Notes under the pieces: generated by a model
Told to the model about the DNA's origin: nothing
What the model saw: the letters and a program-made list of their open reading frames with translations, nothing else
The model's database searches: none
Position numbers and translations under genes: made by a program
Shown: positions 23,290 through 33,800 of the stretch, in pieces
Position numbering within the stretch: the first letter of the stretch is position 1
Layout: every line of letters begins with the position of its first letter
DNA from: Trebouxia sp. TZW2008
Lineage: Eukaryota > Chlorophyta > Trebouxiophyceae > Trebouxiales > Trebouxiaceae
Direction of reading: 5' to 3'
NCBI GenBank assembly: GCA_002118135.1
Contig: BDIU01000192.1
Span: 186,001 to 250,000, forward strand
DNA length: 64,000 bases

Positions 23290-25035
23290 GGCACCACACT
23301 GTTCTGCCCTTCGCAGCAGTCCGATTGGGGCAGCGCCAGCTTCCATGCTTTGCATCAGATACTGGCTGTATTGCCGCCAGCAGCAGCCTCTCAAGCACGC
23401 GCAGTCAGCAGACACTGGCGTGCTGTATGCGACAGAGCTATTTCGACACTGCCGCTGGGAAACCAGACCCGGCCGTATGAGCTGGTGCAACTGCCACGGA
23501 TGTTTCCAAATCTGCAGCACCTGGGAATGACGCATGTCAGCAACGCTGCCATCACACCCTTGGTCATTTCAGCCCTAGGCCAGCTCAAAAGTCTCAGCTC
23601 CCTCCATCTTCCTTCCCAGCAGCATATTTTTAGTTCGTATTTTCACATCACAGACCTTGGCAACCTTGACTGCGGCCTGGACCTCACCTTAGCTGACCAC
23701 AGTCTCACTTTGGAGCTCACCAGTCTTGCAAGCGGGCTTCAAAATCTTGCACGGCTGCAGCTATCATATCCCAGCGAGCTGACAAAAGGTCTACCAGCAT
23801 TCAGCAGCTTCACGCGGCTTCAGAGTTTGAACATTCAAGCAGGCATCCTTCACACCAGCCCAAAGCATGGCCAGCAGCTGCTAGATGTAGTTACGTTGGA
23901 CTTCCCAGTTGAAGCCATCCCAATCAGCGCCTTCCCACTACTCGGCACCCTGACACAGCTCACATCATTGAGGCTGATTGGAGTTGCTGAAGACTTTGAT
24001 CAAGCTGCAGCAGCACAGCTCAGCAGGCTACAACAGCTGCAGCACTTGGCGATCTATGTCGAGACTGCCACAGGCATTTCAGGGCTGTCTGCCTTGACAT
24101 CCCTTTCCTACCTGTGCCTGAAGGGACAACAGCTTCACGTCTCAGATGACACCATCACTGCGATTGGCAGACTGCGGCACCTGCGTGCCTTGGTGCTCGA
24201 AGGGAGCGTACCACACGACGGGCTAGATGCAAACCCCAAGCTGCATGACAGGCTAAGTGGCTTAGCAAGCTTGCCGCACTTGGAGACTCTTCAATTCTGG
24301 GGATGGCTAGACACTGAGTCAGTTGACCATTTGAGTGCTCTTCAGCACTTGACTCGTTTGACGCTTTGGGAGTCTGTTGGGCTCACTCCTGAGACCATCA
24401 AGAGCATTGCTACATTGAGAGATTTGGAATATCTAGATCTCAGCTACAACAGTCTGAAGGGGGCTGAATGGAATCCAATCGGGGCCCTTACGGCGCTGAC
24501 TGCCCTTCATTTGCATGGCTGTCGCCAAGTCACAGATGAAACAGTGCAGGGCTTGTCAACTTTGACCAATCTGCAGTGGTTTGACATCAGTCATGGAGTC
24601 ATGAAGCGTGACTTTTATGTAGATCATCTGACTGAGGAGGGAATCTGGATGGTGGGAGCATTGACCAGTTTGCGTGATCTCAACTTGACTGATTTGAGTA
24701 GTATTACGGATCGTGCAGTGTTGGGTTTGTCGGGTCTGACTCAGTTGACACAGATCTGTCTGGTAGGGGCTCACAAGTTTGCAAATCCAGCTGAGAACTC
24801 TGGTTTGCTTGCCATGAAGAACTTGCTGTCACTAGATTTGTCCAGAAGTGCGCTGATTGATGCCATGCATGCTACTACTTTGCAGCCCCTGTTTGCCAGT
24901 TTGACTAACTTGAAACAGCTTCAGTTTGGTGCTGATGACTTTGCTTACACTTTAGCCTCTGATGAACCAGAAGCAGTTGAGATTTACCCAGACGCTGAGC
25001 AGAATAAGTATGCCAAGCTGCACATGCCAGTATGA
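23290..25035 (+). CDS. Leucine-rich repeat protein with F-box-like N-terminus
   Basis: A single uninterrupted frame of 581 codons ends with TGA at 25033. The N-terminal part (ALHQILAVLPPAAASQARAV then SRHWRAVCDRAI) resembles an F-box, the Skp1-binding module of SCF ubiquitin ligases. About 18 leucine-rich repeats of 22-26 residues follow (for example LTSLRLIGVAEDFDQAAAAQ). The last third carries the RNI/AMN1-like form (GCRQVTDETVQGLSTLTNLQ, LSSITDRAVLGLSGLTQLTQ). No membrane helix or kinase domain is seen. No in-frame ATG follows the upstream stop at 23262, and GCGCAG precedes 23290, so a short first exon lies upstream and is not identified. TGTAA at 25138 may be the poly(A) signal. Lack of introns contrasts with the neighbouring genes. 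The substrate is unknown. Confidence 0.85.
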   Translation, partial: GTTLFCPSQQSDWGSASFHALHQILAVLPPAAASQARAVSRHWRAVCDRAISTLPLGNQTRPYELVQLPRMFPNLQHLGMTHVSNAAITPLVISALGQLKSLSSLHLPSQQHIFSSYFHITDLGNLDCGLDLTLADHSLTLELTSLASGLQNLARLQLSYPSELTKGLPAFSSFTRLQSLNIQAGILHTSPKHGQQLLDVVTLDFPVEAIPISAFPLLGTLTQLTSLRLIGVAEDFDQAAAAQLSRLQQLQHLAIYVETATGISGLSALTSLSYLCLKGQQLHVSDDTITAIGRLRHLRALVLEGSVPHDGLDANPKLHDRLSGLASLPHLETLQFWGWLDTESVDHLSALQHLTRLTLWESVGLTPETIKSIATLRDLEYLDLSYNSLKGAEWNPIGALTALTALHLHGCRQVTDETVQGLSTLTNLQWFDISHGVMKRDFYVDHLTEEGIWMVGALTSLRDLNLTDLSSITDRAVLGLSGLTQLTQICLVGAHKFANPAENSGLLAMKNLLSLDLSRSALIDAMHATTLQPLFASLTNLKQLQFGADDFAYTLASDEPEAVEIYPDAEQNKYAKLHMPV

Positions 25036-25732
25036 AATGGCGGTGGTTGCTGTTCTGACGTGTTTTTAATCACATATTGGGTTGCTTGTGAGCTGCTTAG
25101 CGATGCGTTGAGTCGCTGGACCAATTTTGGAGTATGCTGTAATGTAGACAAGAAACCAGCAATACAATTGACTATCATGACTTTGTTCAATAAATCTTTA
25201 ACAGCCTGTCAGGCCAGACGCGCGTATCACATCTTGCAGAAGTGCATTAAATGAAATTTTCATGAGTGCCTGACAGTCACTGAATGTGCGTACTATTGCC
25301 TGACTTGTCTTTGTGCAAATTGCATGCCCGGTGCTACTGTGTTAGCTTGCTAGCATGCAGGAGGACATCGACGGCATGAGATATGAAGCAAAAGCACGCA
25401 AATTTTTGCTGGTATAAATTTTACACTGTAATATCAATGGCTGAACATAACAACAAGCGGTAGAACCTCAGTCACATGGAAACCTGCACAGGGGTTGTCG
25501 TGCTCATTTAAATCCGAGCACTGAATACTGTTCGACTCGAATCCTCGGAGGATGATTGTTTGCAAGTCTGATTTGAATTTCGTTAGGACAAGTAAGCAGT
25601 GAAGCTTCATTTCAGCCCTGCAACCCGCCCTATAGAGCTGGGTCGAGCCCTTGATTCTTGAGTGACCCCACCAGTCAGAAGCGGCATTTGTGCGTGCAAG
25701 CAGTTCCTGCCTGACATCAATCGGAGCTCAAG
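25036..25732. other. Intergenic stretch
   Basis: This holds the 3' flank of the LRR gene and the promoter of the next gene. The only frames are short and unlike known proteins. An AT-rich part at 25380-25450 with TATAAATT at about 25412 lies 320 bp ahead of the next ATG. No repeats are seen. Confidence 0.4.
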
Positions 25733-27344
25733 ATGGCACGCATCGTGCAACAAGGATGTTGCGCCGGATGTTCCTCGCCATATCTTGTATACATCTGGTG
25801 GGCCATCAACATGGTAAACGAGATACGTTCAAGGGCAGAGCCAGGCGTCCACGTTCAGAGTAATCTCGGTGTTGATAAGTGTCCGTCTTGCAGGCTATCT
25901 CGGTCACCTTTGCGGCTTTGGCTATCGTCAATTCACGCCACATTGCTGTCACTTTTGTAAGGCCTGGCATAAGCTGTCGAGCTGCCTTAGTCAGACTGAT
26001 GGTTGCTAATGCCTTTGATGTCCTCAGGTGTACGCGTCTGACCAGAACGATGCCAACTTGGGCAAAGCAGGCATTCTGGTTGCCTGTATACTTGGCGCTA
26101 TCATGGTGCTGACCTACTGCCTTATCAGCTCACTAATTCTGCTAGGGTAAGGACTTGCTTGCTTCCAACATCACGGTGATCAGTTGCATCACACACTCTG
26201 ATGCTGTACAGGAACATGTGGTCAAGGAAGCCTTTGCAAGGGTTCTGGTTAGTATTTCCACCGCTGTTGGCTAGCAGCCAGTCATAATTGCAGTGAATGC
26301 AGTGACTTTTCTCAGCTCAGTGTTACACATACCTTGACAATTACCGCTGACCCCTTTGTCTCAGGTATGGGCAGCTATTGTCCTCATCTCTGCATGTCTC
26401 CATGTTCATGCTCCTAGCAGCTCTGGTCCTGACTACCTTCAACAGCACGGTGAGCTGCTGACAATGTGGTTTTTCACATGCGCTGATCTTTTGCATCTCG
26501 CCCAAAAGATCAGATGCATTCACTGCAGACATCTCGTGAGGAGCAGCAGCTACCTCTTTGCCTTGAAGCAAACGCATCAAATCAAAACATGCACATCAGA
26601 CTCTGAGCAGCTCAGTTGTTGTGCCGTATGCATGCTACACAGCAGTCAGCGTGTTCTGTGCATGTGGACACAGTGCGTATACTGCAAATTACCCATCTGC
26701 CGACCATCACAACATCAACAGCGTGCTGCAAGGCGTGCTTTGCATGCCAGTCCATGGCAGTGTGGTCAAACGTCTATGATGAATGTGTCAATGCAGATTG
26801 ACAGAGCAACAGCGTCTGGCAGCTTTAGAGATGACTGGTCTGCCGTGTATAAGGTCACCTTTGCACTGGCATATGTGCTAGTGGCCAGCTACCTGGTGCT
26901 ATTCTTTCTGTTCTGGCTATCCAAAGCAGCATTTGTGGACCAGCAAGTTGCCACCATTGTCGTAGAGTCAAGTAAGCACCCACCCTCAGTGCACGCAAGT
27001 GCCATGCATTGATCTGCCTTTTACACATGGAAGATGTTGCCCTGAGGGACGTTGCAAGTGCAGCTGGTGGCTTTCTGTCAGAGGTGGTTCATCACTTTCT
27101 TAGTCTTCAGGACCTGCAGCCTAAACAATGACCCTGCAAGGCTTGCTTGTGTACTGGCCGTGTGTCAACAGTTCTAATTGAGGGCGTCTCTACAGGGACT
27201 CCCAGCACAAATGCTGGTGGCAATGCCACAGTTGCTGTAATCAGGGAGAAGGATGTCAAGAACGCTAAGAAGGCTGCAAAGGCAGCACAAAAGGCGATGG
27301 AGTTCAACAAAGCCTTTGGAGGTCAAGCCGAGACAATTGTGTAA
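25733..27344 (+). CDS. Four-helix membrane protein of unknown function, 235 aa
   Basis: Seven small exons (25733-25813, 25894-25956, 26028-26146, 26212-26247, 26365-26449, 26797-26971, 27196-27344) have clean GT-AG borders and fitting phases, giving 235 codons plus TAA. The chain begins MARIVQQGCCAGC, a Cys-rich cytosolic end that might be acylated. Four hydrophobic helices are visible: AISVTFAALAIV, ILVACILGAIMVLTYCLISS, HVSMFMLLAALVLTTF and VTFALAYVLVASYLVLFFLF. A short loop (RATASGSFRDDW) precedes the last helix. The C-terminus is a Lys/Ala-rich, probably helical tail (DVKNAKKAAKAAQKAMEF). It resembles tetraspan proteins in layout, but I see no tetraspanin CCG motif and do not recognise the family. 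Confidence 0.7.
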
Positions 27345-27820
27345 CACGATGTCAGCGTATTCACAGCATGTGTATATCTGGCTGCATGCCAGTCACAGCT
27401 GGCTGCGAGGGACTCGGTCTAGGCATCATGATGGAGCCTGTGCAGGACTTTTCCAAGTCAGCATGTAGCAAGCCTTGCAGTAACTTGTTGACATGGTTAC
27501 TCTGCTGACATGCTTGTGAAAATCCAAGAGCATTTTGCACTCTGACGCTCTCAAAACCTCGTGAGTGTTAATTATGGCAGATGCACATTCCCAAGTTGGC
27601 ACTGCAGAGCTCTGCGCGGAACTGTCACCGGTTTGCCTGTGCTTTGCACGTTATCGCAGCGACATTGTAAGTGGTGTGAAATGCACAACGATGTGCGCGA
27701 TCAAGCATGAGAGTTTCGCCGTTCGCATCCGACAACAGCGCCGATCTCTGCTGCAAAGGTCTACGCTCCTGAGTTTCCTGACCATACTGACGTGACTCGG
27801 TCGCGACTGGTCCGACAGCG
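27345..27820. promoter_or_regulatory. Interval upstream of TRRAP
   Basis: This is the 3' flank of the four-helix gene and the presumed TRRAP promoter and 5' UTR. An alternative ATG at 27574 opens a frame of about 70 codons that does not join the TRRAP frame, so it is either an upstream ORF or chance. Confidence 0.35.
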
Positions 27821-30800
27821 ATGTCGGCATCTCCAGACACCCTTGAGGGACTTGCCCAAGCCCTTGTATCGCCCGAAACAAGTGCGCACTGTTTCCTGTT
27901 CAGCTTGTACAGAGCGATCTTTTCGCGACCTGACGCCCTGTGTCTCCGACGCTTCAGGTCCTGAGAGACGCCTTGAGCTCGGCAAGAAGCTGCACAGCTC
28001 CGTTGATGTCCTGCAGACGCCGACGTACAGCAGGTTTCTGAAGGCCTTCTTCCCTGTCTTCTCGCAACTGTTGAACCAGTTGCCAGTGCAGCAACAGCCT
28101 GAGACCGCAGAGCACAAGCTCAGGCGGCTAGTTGTAGACGTATTGCAGCGCTTGCCTCAAAACGAGACTGTCAAGCCTTACATTCACGAGCTGCTGCGAC
28201 TTGCACTGCAAGTGATCAGAACTGACAACGAGGAGAATGCACTTATATGTATGCACATCTTCTCAGATGTGTTCAGAGCTCACAAGCCGCAGGATCCTGA
28301 CTCTGCCATGTCTTTCCTGGAGTTTGTCAAAGGGGTAAGCTGCTGTCTGACTCTGCACTGTGTCTTGAGTCACAACCTGTTCCTGCCGTCAGCTACTTGT
28401 ACAGTGCCCTTTGGGCACTCATGCTACGGCGTTGCAGCTATGGTGCTTTGGTCATGAAAACACTTGGCATTGTGGCAGCAACAAAAGATTGCTGAAGCGA
28501 CACGCCTGTCTTCTGTTTGCAGCTATATAAAGACTTTGCAGCGACCTACAAGCACTGGTTTGAGTTTTTGCTGCCCCGCTCCAATCAGAAGCTGGTGACT
28601 GGCCATCACCCCAGCAACAGATCATTCAAGATTGTTGCAGAATGCCCCGTCATAGGTACAGACATACGCGTCTTCTTGCGAGGCCATGCAATCGTTGTGC
28701 TGATGTCCCTGCATGTCTTGTCGGTGCTGGAGGTCAGATTTGTGCACGCGCCAGACTTGTGTTTACACATTCAACCGATGTGTGTGCATCTGCAATGATG
28801 CATTTTGTGTCAAGCTACAGCATTTGACATTGCATTTGAGCATCGCCACTGGAGCATGCAAGGCAAATGTATCGAAAGCATTCGTGACATGCCTGGCCAA
28901 AAGAACCCTTTGCTTTCTTGCCTGCAGTCATGTACATCTTCCAGTTGTATCAGAACTACACCAGCGGATATGTGCCGGACTTGATTCCATGCATGGTGGA
29001 TACAGCCAGCCTCAAAGGTAATTCACCTTTGAAAAAGCATACTGATGGCAACTAGGCACCAACTGCTGATCTGTGGATCAAGTTCCTTGTGCCCCTGTGG
29101 CCACACAATCACTGGAAACATCTGTTGAACCTTGTTCACGTTCCAAAAGTGGTACTTGAGTTGGGCAACAAGCACTCATGCATCATGCTGCTTTGGTGCA
29201 CCACGTTAACAGAGAAGTCCAGCTTGTGCTTTGCCTTGGCAGCCAGGCTTCTGCATCAACTGGCCTGAATGCACCAAACTCCTCCTGAGTACGTCAGTTC
29301 TGCCAGTGACAAGAAGCAGCGGAAAGATGCACCTTGCGTGCATGCTGTGAACGTGCAGCTTGCCCGCTCAACAACATCACTGGAATCATGCTGCAATGTC
29401 TTTGCTTCTGCCCAATGTGCTATGATGATGCTGAGAGCAGCTTGCTTTGTAAACACTACGGCACAGCTTTCAGACTGTCAGCAAGCAATGTAACACAGCG
29501 CAGCACAGAGCAGAGCAGCATAGCGCAGCACAGCACAGCGCAGCGCGACACAGCCCGACGCAGCACAGCGCAGCAACTTGAGTAAGCTGGGTACAAGATC
29601 GTTACAATGATAGCCATGCGACATCACAAGGAGCTTCCAAAACATTGCAGTACAACAGCATTGATCACTGAGAACTGCCACAAACAACAGCGTGGCAATC
29701 ATTGTGCAGGGGCCAGACCAGAGCAGTTTAACAGAACATAGTCCCCAACAAGTAAGCCACCAAACAGATCACAGAACAAATCATAGCACTAGACAAGCCA
29801 TAGCATCGGCAATGCAAACTTGAGCTAGAGTAGTATAGAATCACATTGCAACAAAATTTTGTGTAAACCGACACAGCAGCAGTGGATCCAAGGCTGTAGG
29901 GGAACAGGTGACCAACAACCAACACATCTCCCTGCTTCAGACTTGCACACACAAGTGAACCAATGCTTTCAGACATGATCAGTGTAGTAGCAATGGCTGT
30001 GCAGGTGTAGAGCCAGAACAGATGACTGATCACAACAGGCATGTCTTCATGGACTTCAAGCTGGCGCAGATCAAGACTATCTCGTTCCTGACTTATCTCC
30101 TCAGGACCTTCCCCAGTCATGTGGCCCCCTACCTGCAGCAGTTGTCAGACGCCCTGGTGCAGCTCATGCGGACCTGCCCAGACATTGCTGCCATGCGTAA
30201 AGAGCTGCTAGTAACTGCCCGCCACACCTTTGGCAGCAATCACAGAGGGTAAGCAACAAAACAAACACAGCATCTGCTCTTTCTTGTCTAAATATCACTT
30301 GCTATGCTCAGCTGCTGCTGTCAGACGCCCTAGTGCAGCTCATGCGGACCTGCCATGACATTGCTGCAATGTGCAAGGAGCTGCTAGTCACTGCTCGCCA
30401 CACCTTTGGCAGCAGTCACAGGGGGTAAGCGTAACTTGGGTGCTGCTGCTCAGCAAGAGCTGATGAGCGCTATCCCCACGACTTGTGCAACACACCATTT
30501 TTGGCAGTGGTATTGCTTTGCATGTTGTAGGTAACTGAAGCGGCTGTCAGACACCCTGGGGCAGCTCACGCGGACCTGCCCTGACATTGCTGCTATGCAC
30601 AAAGAGCTGCTATTGACTGCTGGCCACACCTTGGGCAGCAATCACAGGGGATTAAGCGTAACTAGGGCGCTGTTGCTCAGCAAGAGCTGATGAGCACTAT
30701 CCCCAAGACTTGTGCAACACACCATTTTTGGCAGTGGTATTGCTTTGCATGTTGTAGGTAGCTGAAGCGGCTGTCAAAAGCCCCGGGGCAGCCCATGCAG

Positions 30801-33800
30801 ACCTGTCCTGATGTTGCTGCGATGCGTAAGGAGCTCTTGGTCACTGCTTGTCAAACCTTTTGTCCCGGCAAGCTCACACACTGCTTGGTGTGCTTGCAGC
30901 TTTTACAGTAAGCTGGATGTGCTGCTGAATGAGGAAGTGCTGATTGGGAAGAGCAGGGCTTGCCAGGAGATCCTGAGGCCTCCTGCAGCCTCCACACTGG
31001 CTGAGCTGATTGTGCACATCCGGGCAGATCTCACTCTGCAGCAGATACAGCGAGTGGTCTACATGTTTTCCAGGTAATTCAGTTGGCTTCTCAGAGCTTT
31101 TGGCTGTCTAGCTCGTTGTCCGCATCCGGGCATCTCTCACCCTGCAGCAGATACCGCGAGTGGTCTATATATTCTGCAGTCATTGTCTCCAGATGCTGAG
31201 CCTGTTGCTACAAGCTGTCAGGCAGGGTTGACAGTCCAAAGCAGAAAGTCAACCCTTCATCAGCACATTGCGTAAAGATGCAGGCACATAGAAGGTTGAT
31301 ATTTGCTCAGAACACGCATCATGCAGCTGTGCCTGCTGTGACATGTGAGTGGTCAAGACTGGACTGGACTGGACTATCCATCCACACGCGTGGGTGTGAC
31401 TGTGCTTGCGTTTGTCCTGCAATGATCCCCCGTCCCCACCCCTCAACCTCAAATCAATCAAAGGAATCATTGACAATGCTGTGGCACTTTCAAAAGTCTG
31501 CAAAGAATTGAATGCTGCAGTGTCAATTTTGAACGGTGTTGTAGCCTGTTCAGGAACCTGATTTATACCCTTCATGGTCTGGTTTGGCAACAAGTTGGGC
31601 AAATGAGGAAATGCTTACTGTGGACAAGGATGTGGCCCTGCTCAGGACTCTGCAAGATCCAAATGCACGGGTTAAACCCAAGGCATCAAGCTGCTGCACA
31701 GCGTGGTGGAGGTCCCTGATGTACAAACAGTCAAGTCATTCCTGACAGTGTTGTGGCCTGCTCAGGAACCTGCAGGACCTCAAACCCCCCTCTCCTCCCA
31801 CCTTCCAGGACTTTCCTCAAACACACGTCTTTTCCATTATGTCAGACAGATTTGATTGTGATGTCTCTTGTGCAGGAATCTGCAAGACCCCAATGCACCA
31901 GTGTCCACTCAGGGCACCAGCATCAAACTGCTACACAGTGTGGTGGAGGTGATGTTTGCACGCCATGCTGACAGGACAACTGCAGACTCATACAGAATCC
32001 AGCTGGGCAGGATTCTGGATGTATTTGTCAGCAAGCTCAGCTTCATGAAGAGCCAGATTCCCAAGATGCTGGCAGCAGGTTGATTCTGCTACTTGTTGCC
32101 ATTGCAGCATTGTGCAGAGGCTGATGCATATCCTTATTCAGCTTCAGCAGGTTCTGCATCATAGGGCTGCAGCAGGCTCCTGCATGGAGTCAATGCATTC
32201 AAGGACCTGGAAAGTGTCTTCACGTTTCCTGCTGAAGTCTTGTGAGTTGTTCCAAGGCTCAGAACCTTTGGTGGACGTGTTGTATTGTTAAGTTGCAGCC
32301 AAGACGGAAGAAGAGGAGCTCAAGCCCCAGAAAGATTCAGCATCTGCAAAAGGACAGCAGCAGCAGCAGCAACAGGACGCATCTGCTACCTCAGCTGCCC
32401 AAGCTGCTTCTGCAGTTGCAGCCCCTGTTGCTGGGGAGCCTGCTTCTTCTTCAGCTGCATGCTACTGAGTGCCATTTACTTGTTGTGTTGCAGCCAAGAA
32501 GGAAGAAGAGGAGCTCAAGTTCCAGAAAGACTTAGCATCTTCAAGAGAGCAGCAAGCGCAACAGGACGCATCCACTATCACAGCTGCCCAAGCTGCTTCT
32601 GCAGTTGAAGCCCCTGACGCTGGGAAGCCTGCTTCTTCTTCAGCTGCATGCTACTGAGTGCCATTTACTTGTTGTGTTGCAGCCAAGAAGGAAGAAGAGG
32701 AGCTCAAGTCCCAGAAAGACTTAGCATCTTCAAAAGAGCAGCAGGCGCAACAGGACGCATCCCCTATCACAGCTGCCCAAGCTGCTTCTGCAGTCAAAAC
32801 CCCTGTTGCTGGAGACCCTGCTTCTTCTGCAGCTGCTGCACCACCAATACCTGCACATGCTTCTTCTTCAGCACCTGTGACACCACACTTGACAACCAGA
32901 GCGCATCAAGGAACGGCTGACAAAGCCAAAGAGGTGAGACTCCATCATAGCATGCCTTGGGTTTGGGTCCCAATGAAACCCAGCAATGCATGTGTTGTAA
33001 CTTTTGTTGGAATGAGGATTTGGCCTGTTCATAGCAGACAAGCTCTCAGCTAGCAGGATCTGGCAGCTGGCAGAAACTGGCAGAAACCAGTTTTGCTTGT
33101 GCCAGCAGCCAAAGATTCCTTGCGTGGTTTGCCATCAGCTGGAAAGGTTCATGCTCTATGTATTTGAGCTAAGGATAATTTGGGCTGAGCAAAGAACAAT
33201 TTGGTCTGTCTTCTGTGCTGAGCTGCACACGAGCCATCTATCGATGCCTTTGTGCGACTGGGGCTGCGGGTACATTGTGGTGCTCACAGGTTTCAAGATG
33301 TAATGTGTGTCTCAGCTTCTCACATTGGTTTCTGTTGTGGCTGACTGATCATATTGCCAGGAAAGAGCTGCAGCACTTTCTGCTCAGCAGCTGTTACAGG
33401 GCTGCAGACTAGGGCTGCTTCCAGTCTGTTTTGCTTCATCAAGCTGTACAGAGTCGGTCATCAGGTTCCATGCATGCGCAAGTGTGCACATCATCTTTGG
33501 CAGTACCCTCAAGCACTTTTCAACAATCAAGCCTTATGTTTAGGTATACAACGCCTTATGCTTGCGCTGTTGCAATCAGGTTCAAAGCTAAAAATTTGGC
33601 TGATGTGCCTCCATTTTTGCACAGGCAGCAGAAGCCAAGGTGCTTTTGAATGCCCTCATCACTGGTTTCAAATGCTGTACAGTATTGCCAGCTTTGCAAG
33701 ACCACATGGCAGGATGTTGTTGACAATGTTGAGCTCAACCATCTTTCTGGTTCACATCAAGTCTGAGACGCTTGGCTAAGCGGCTTGTTCGGTGCATAGG

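Larger units (their letters stand above)
27821..32078 (+). other. TRRAP exons 1-7: N-terminal HEAT repeats
   Basis: Exons are 27821-27881, 27958-28334, 28523-28655, 28928-29017, 30011-30248, 30900-31073 and 31876-32078. Key words are LQTPTYSRFLKAFFP, VIVMYIFQLYQNY (across the 28655/28928 junction), AAMRKELLVTARHTFGSNH, FYSKLDVLLNEEVLIGKSRA and LGRILDVFVSKLSFMKSQIP. They align in order with TRRAP residues of about the first 450 positions. The intron 29018-30010 is nearly 1 kb and has no exon-like content. Confidence 0.9.

Noticed and set aside
25520..25560. tRNA-like GTTCGA-CTCGAATCCT words
   Set aside because: No cloverleaf can be formed around them and no A box lies at the right distance.
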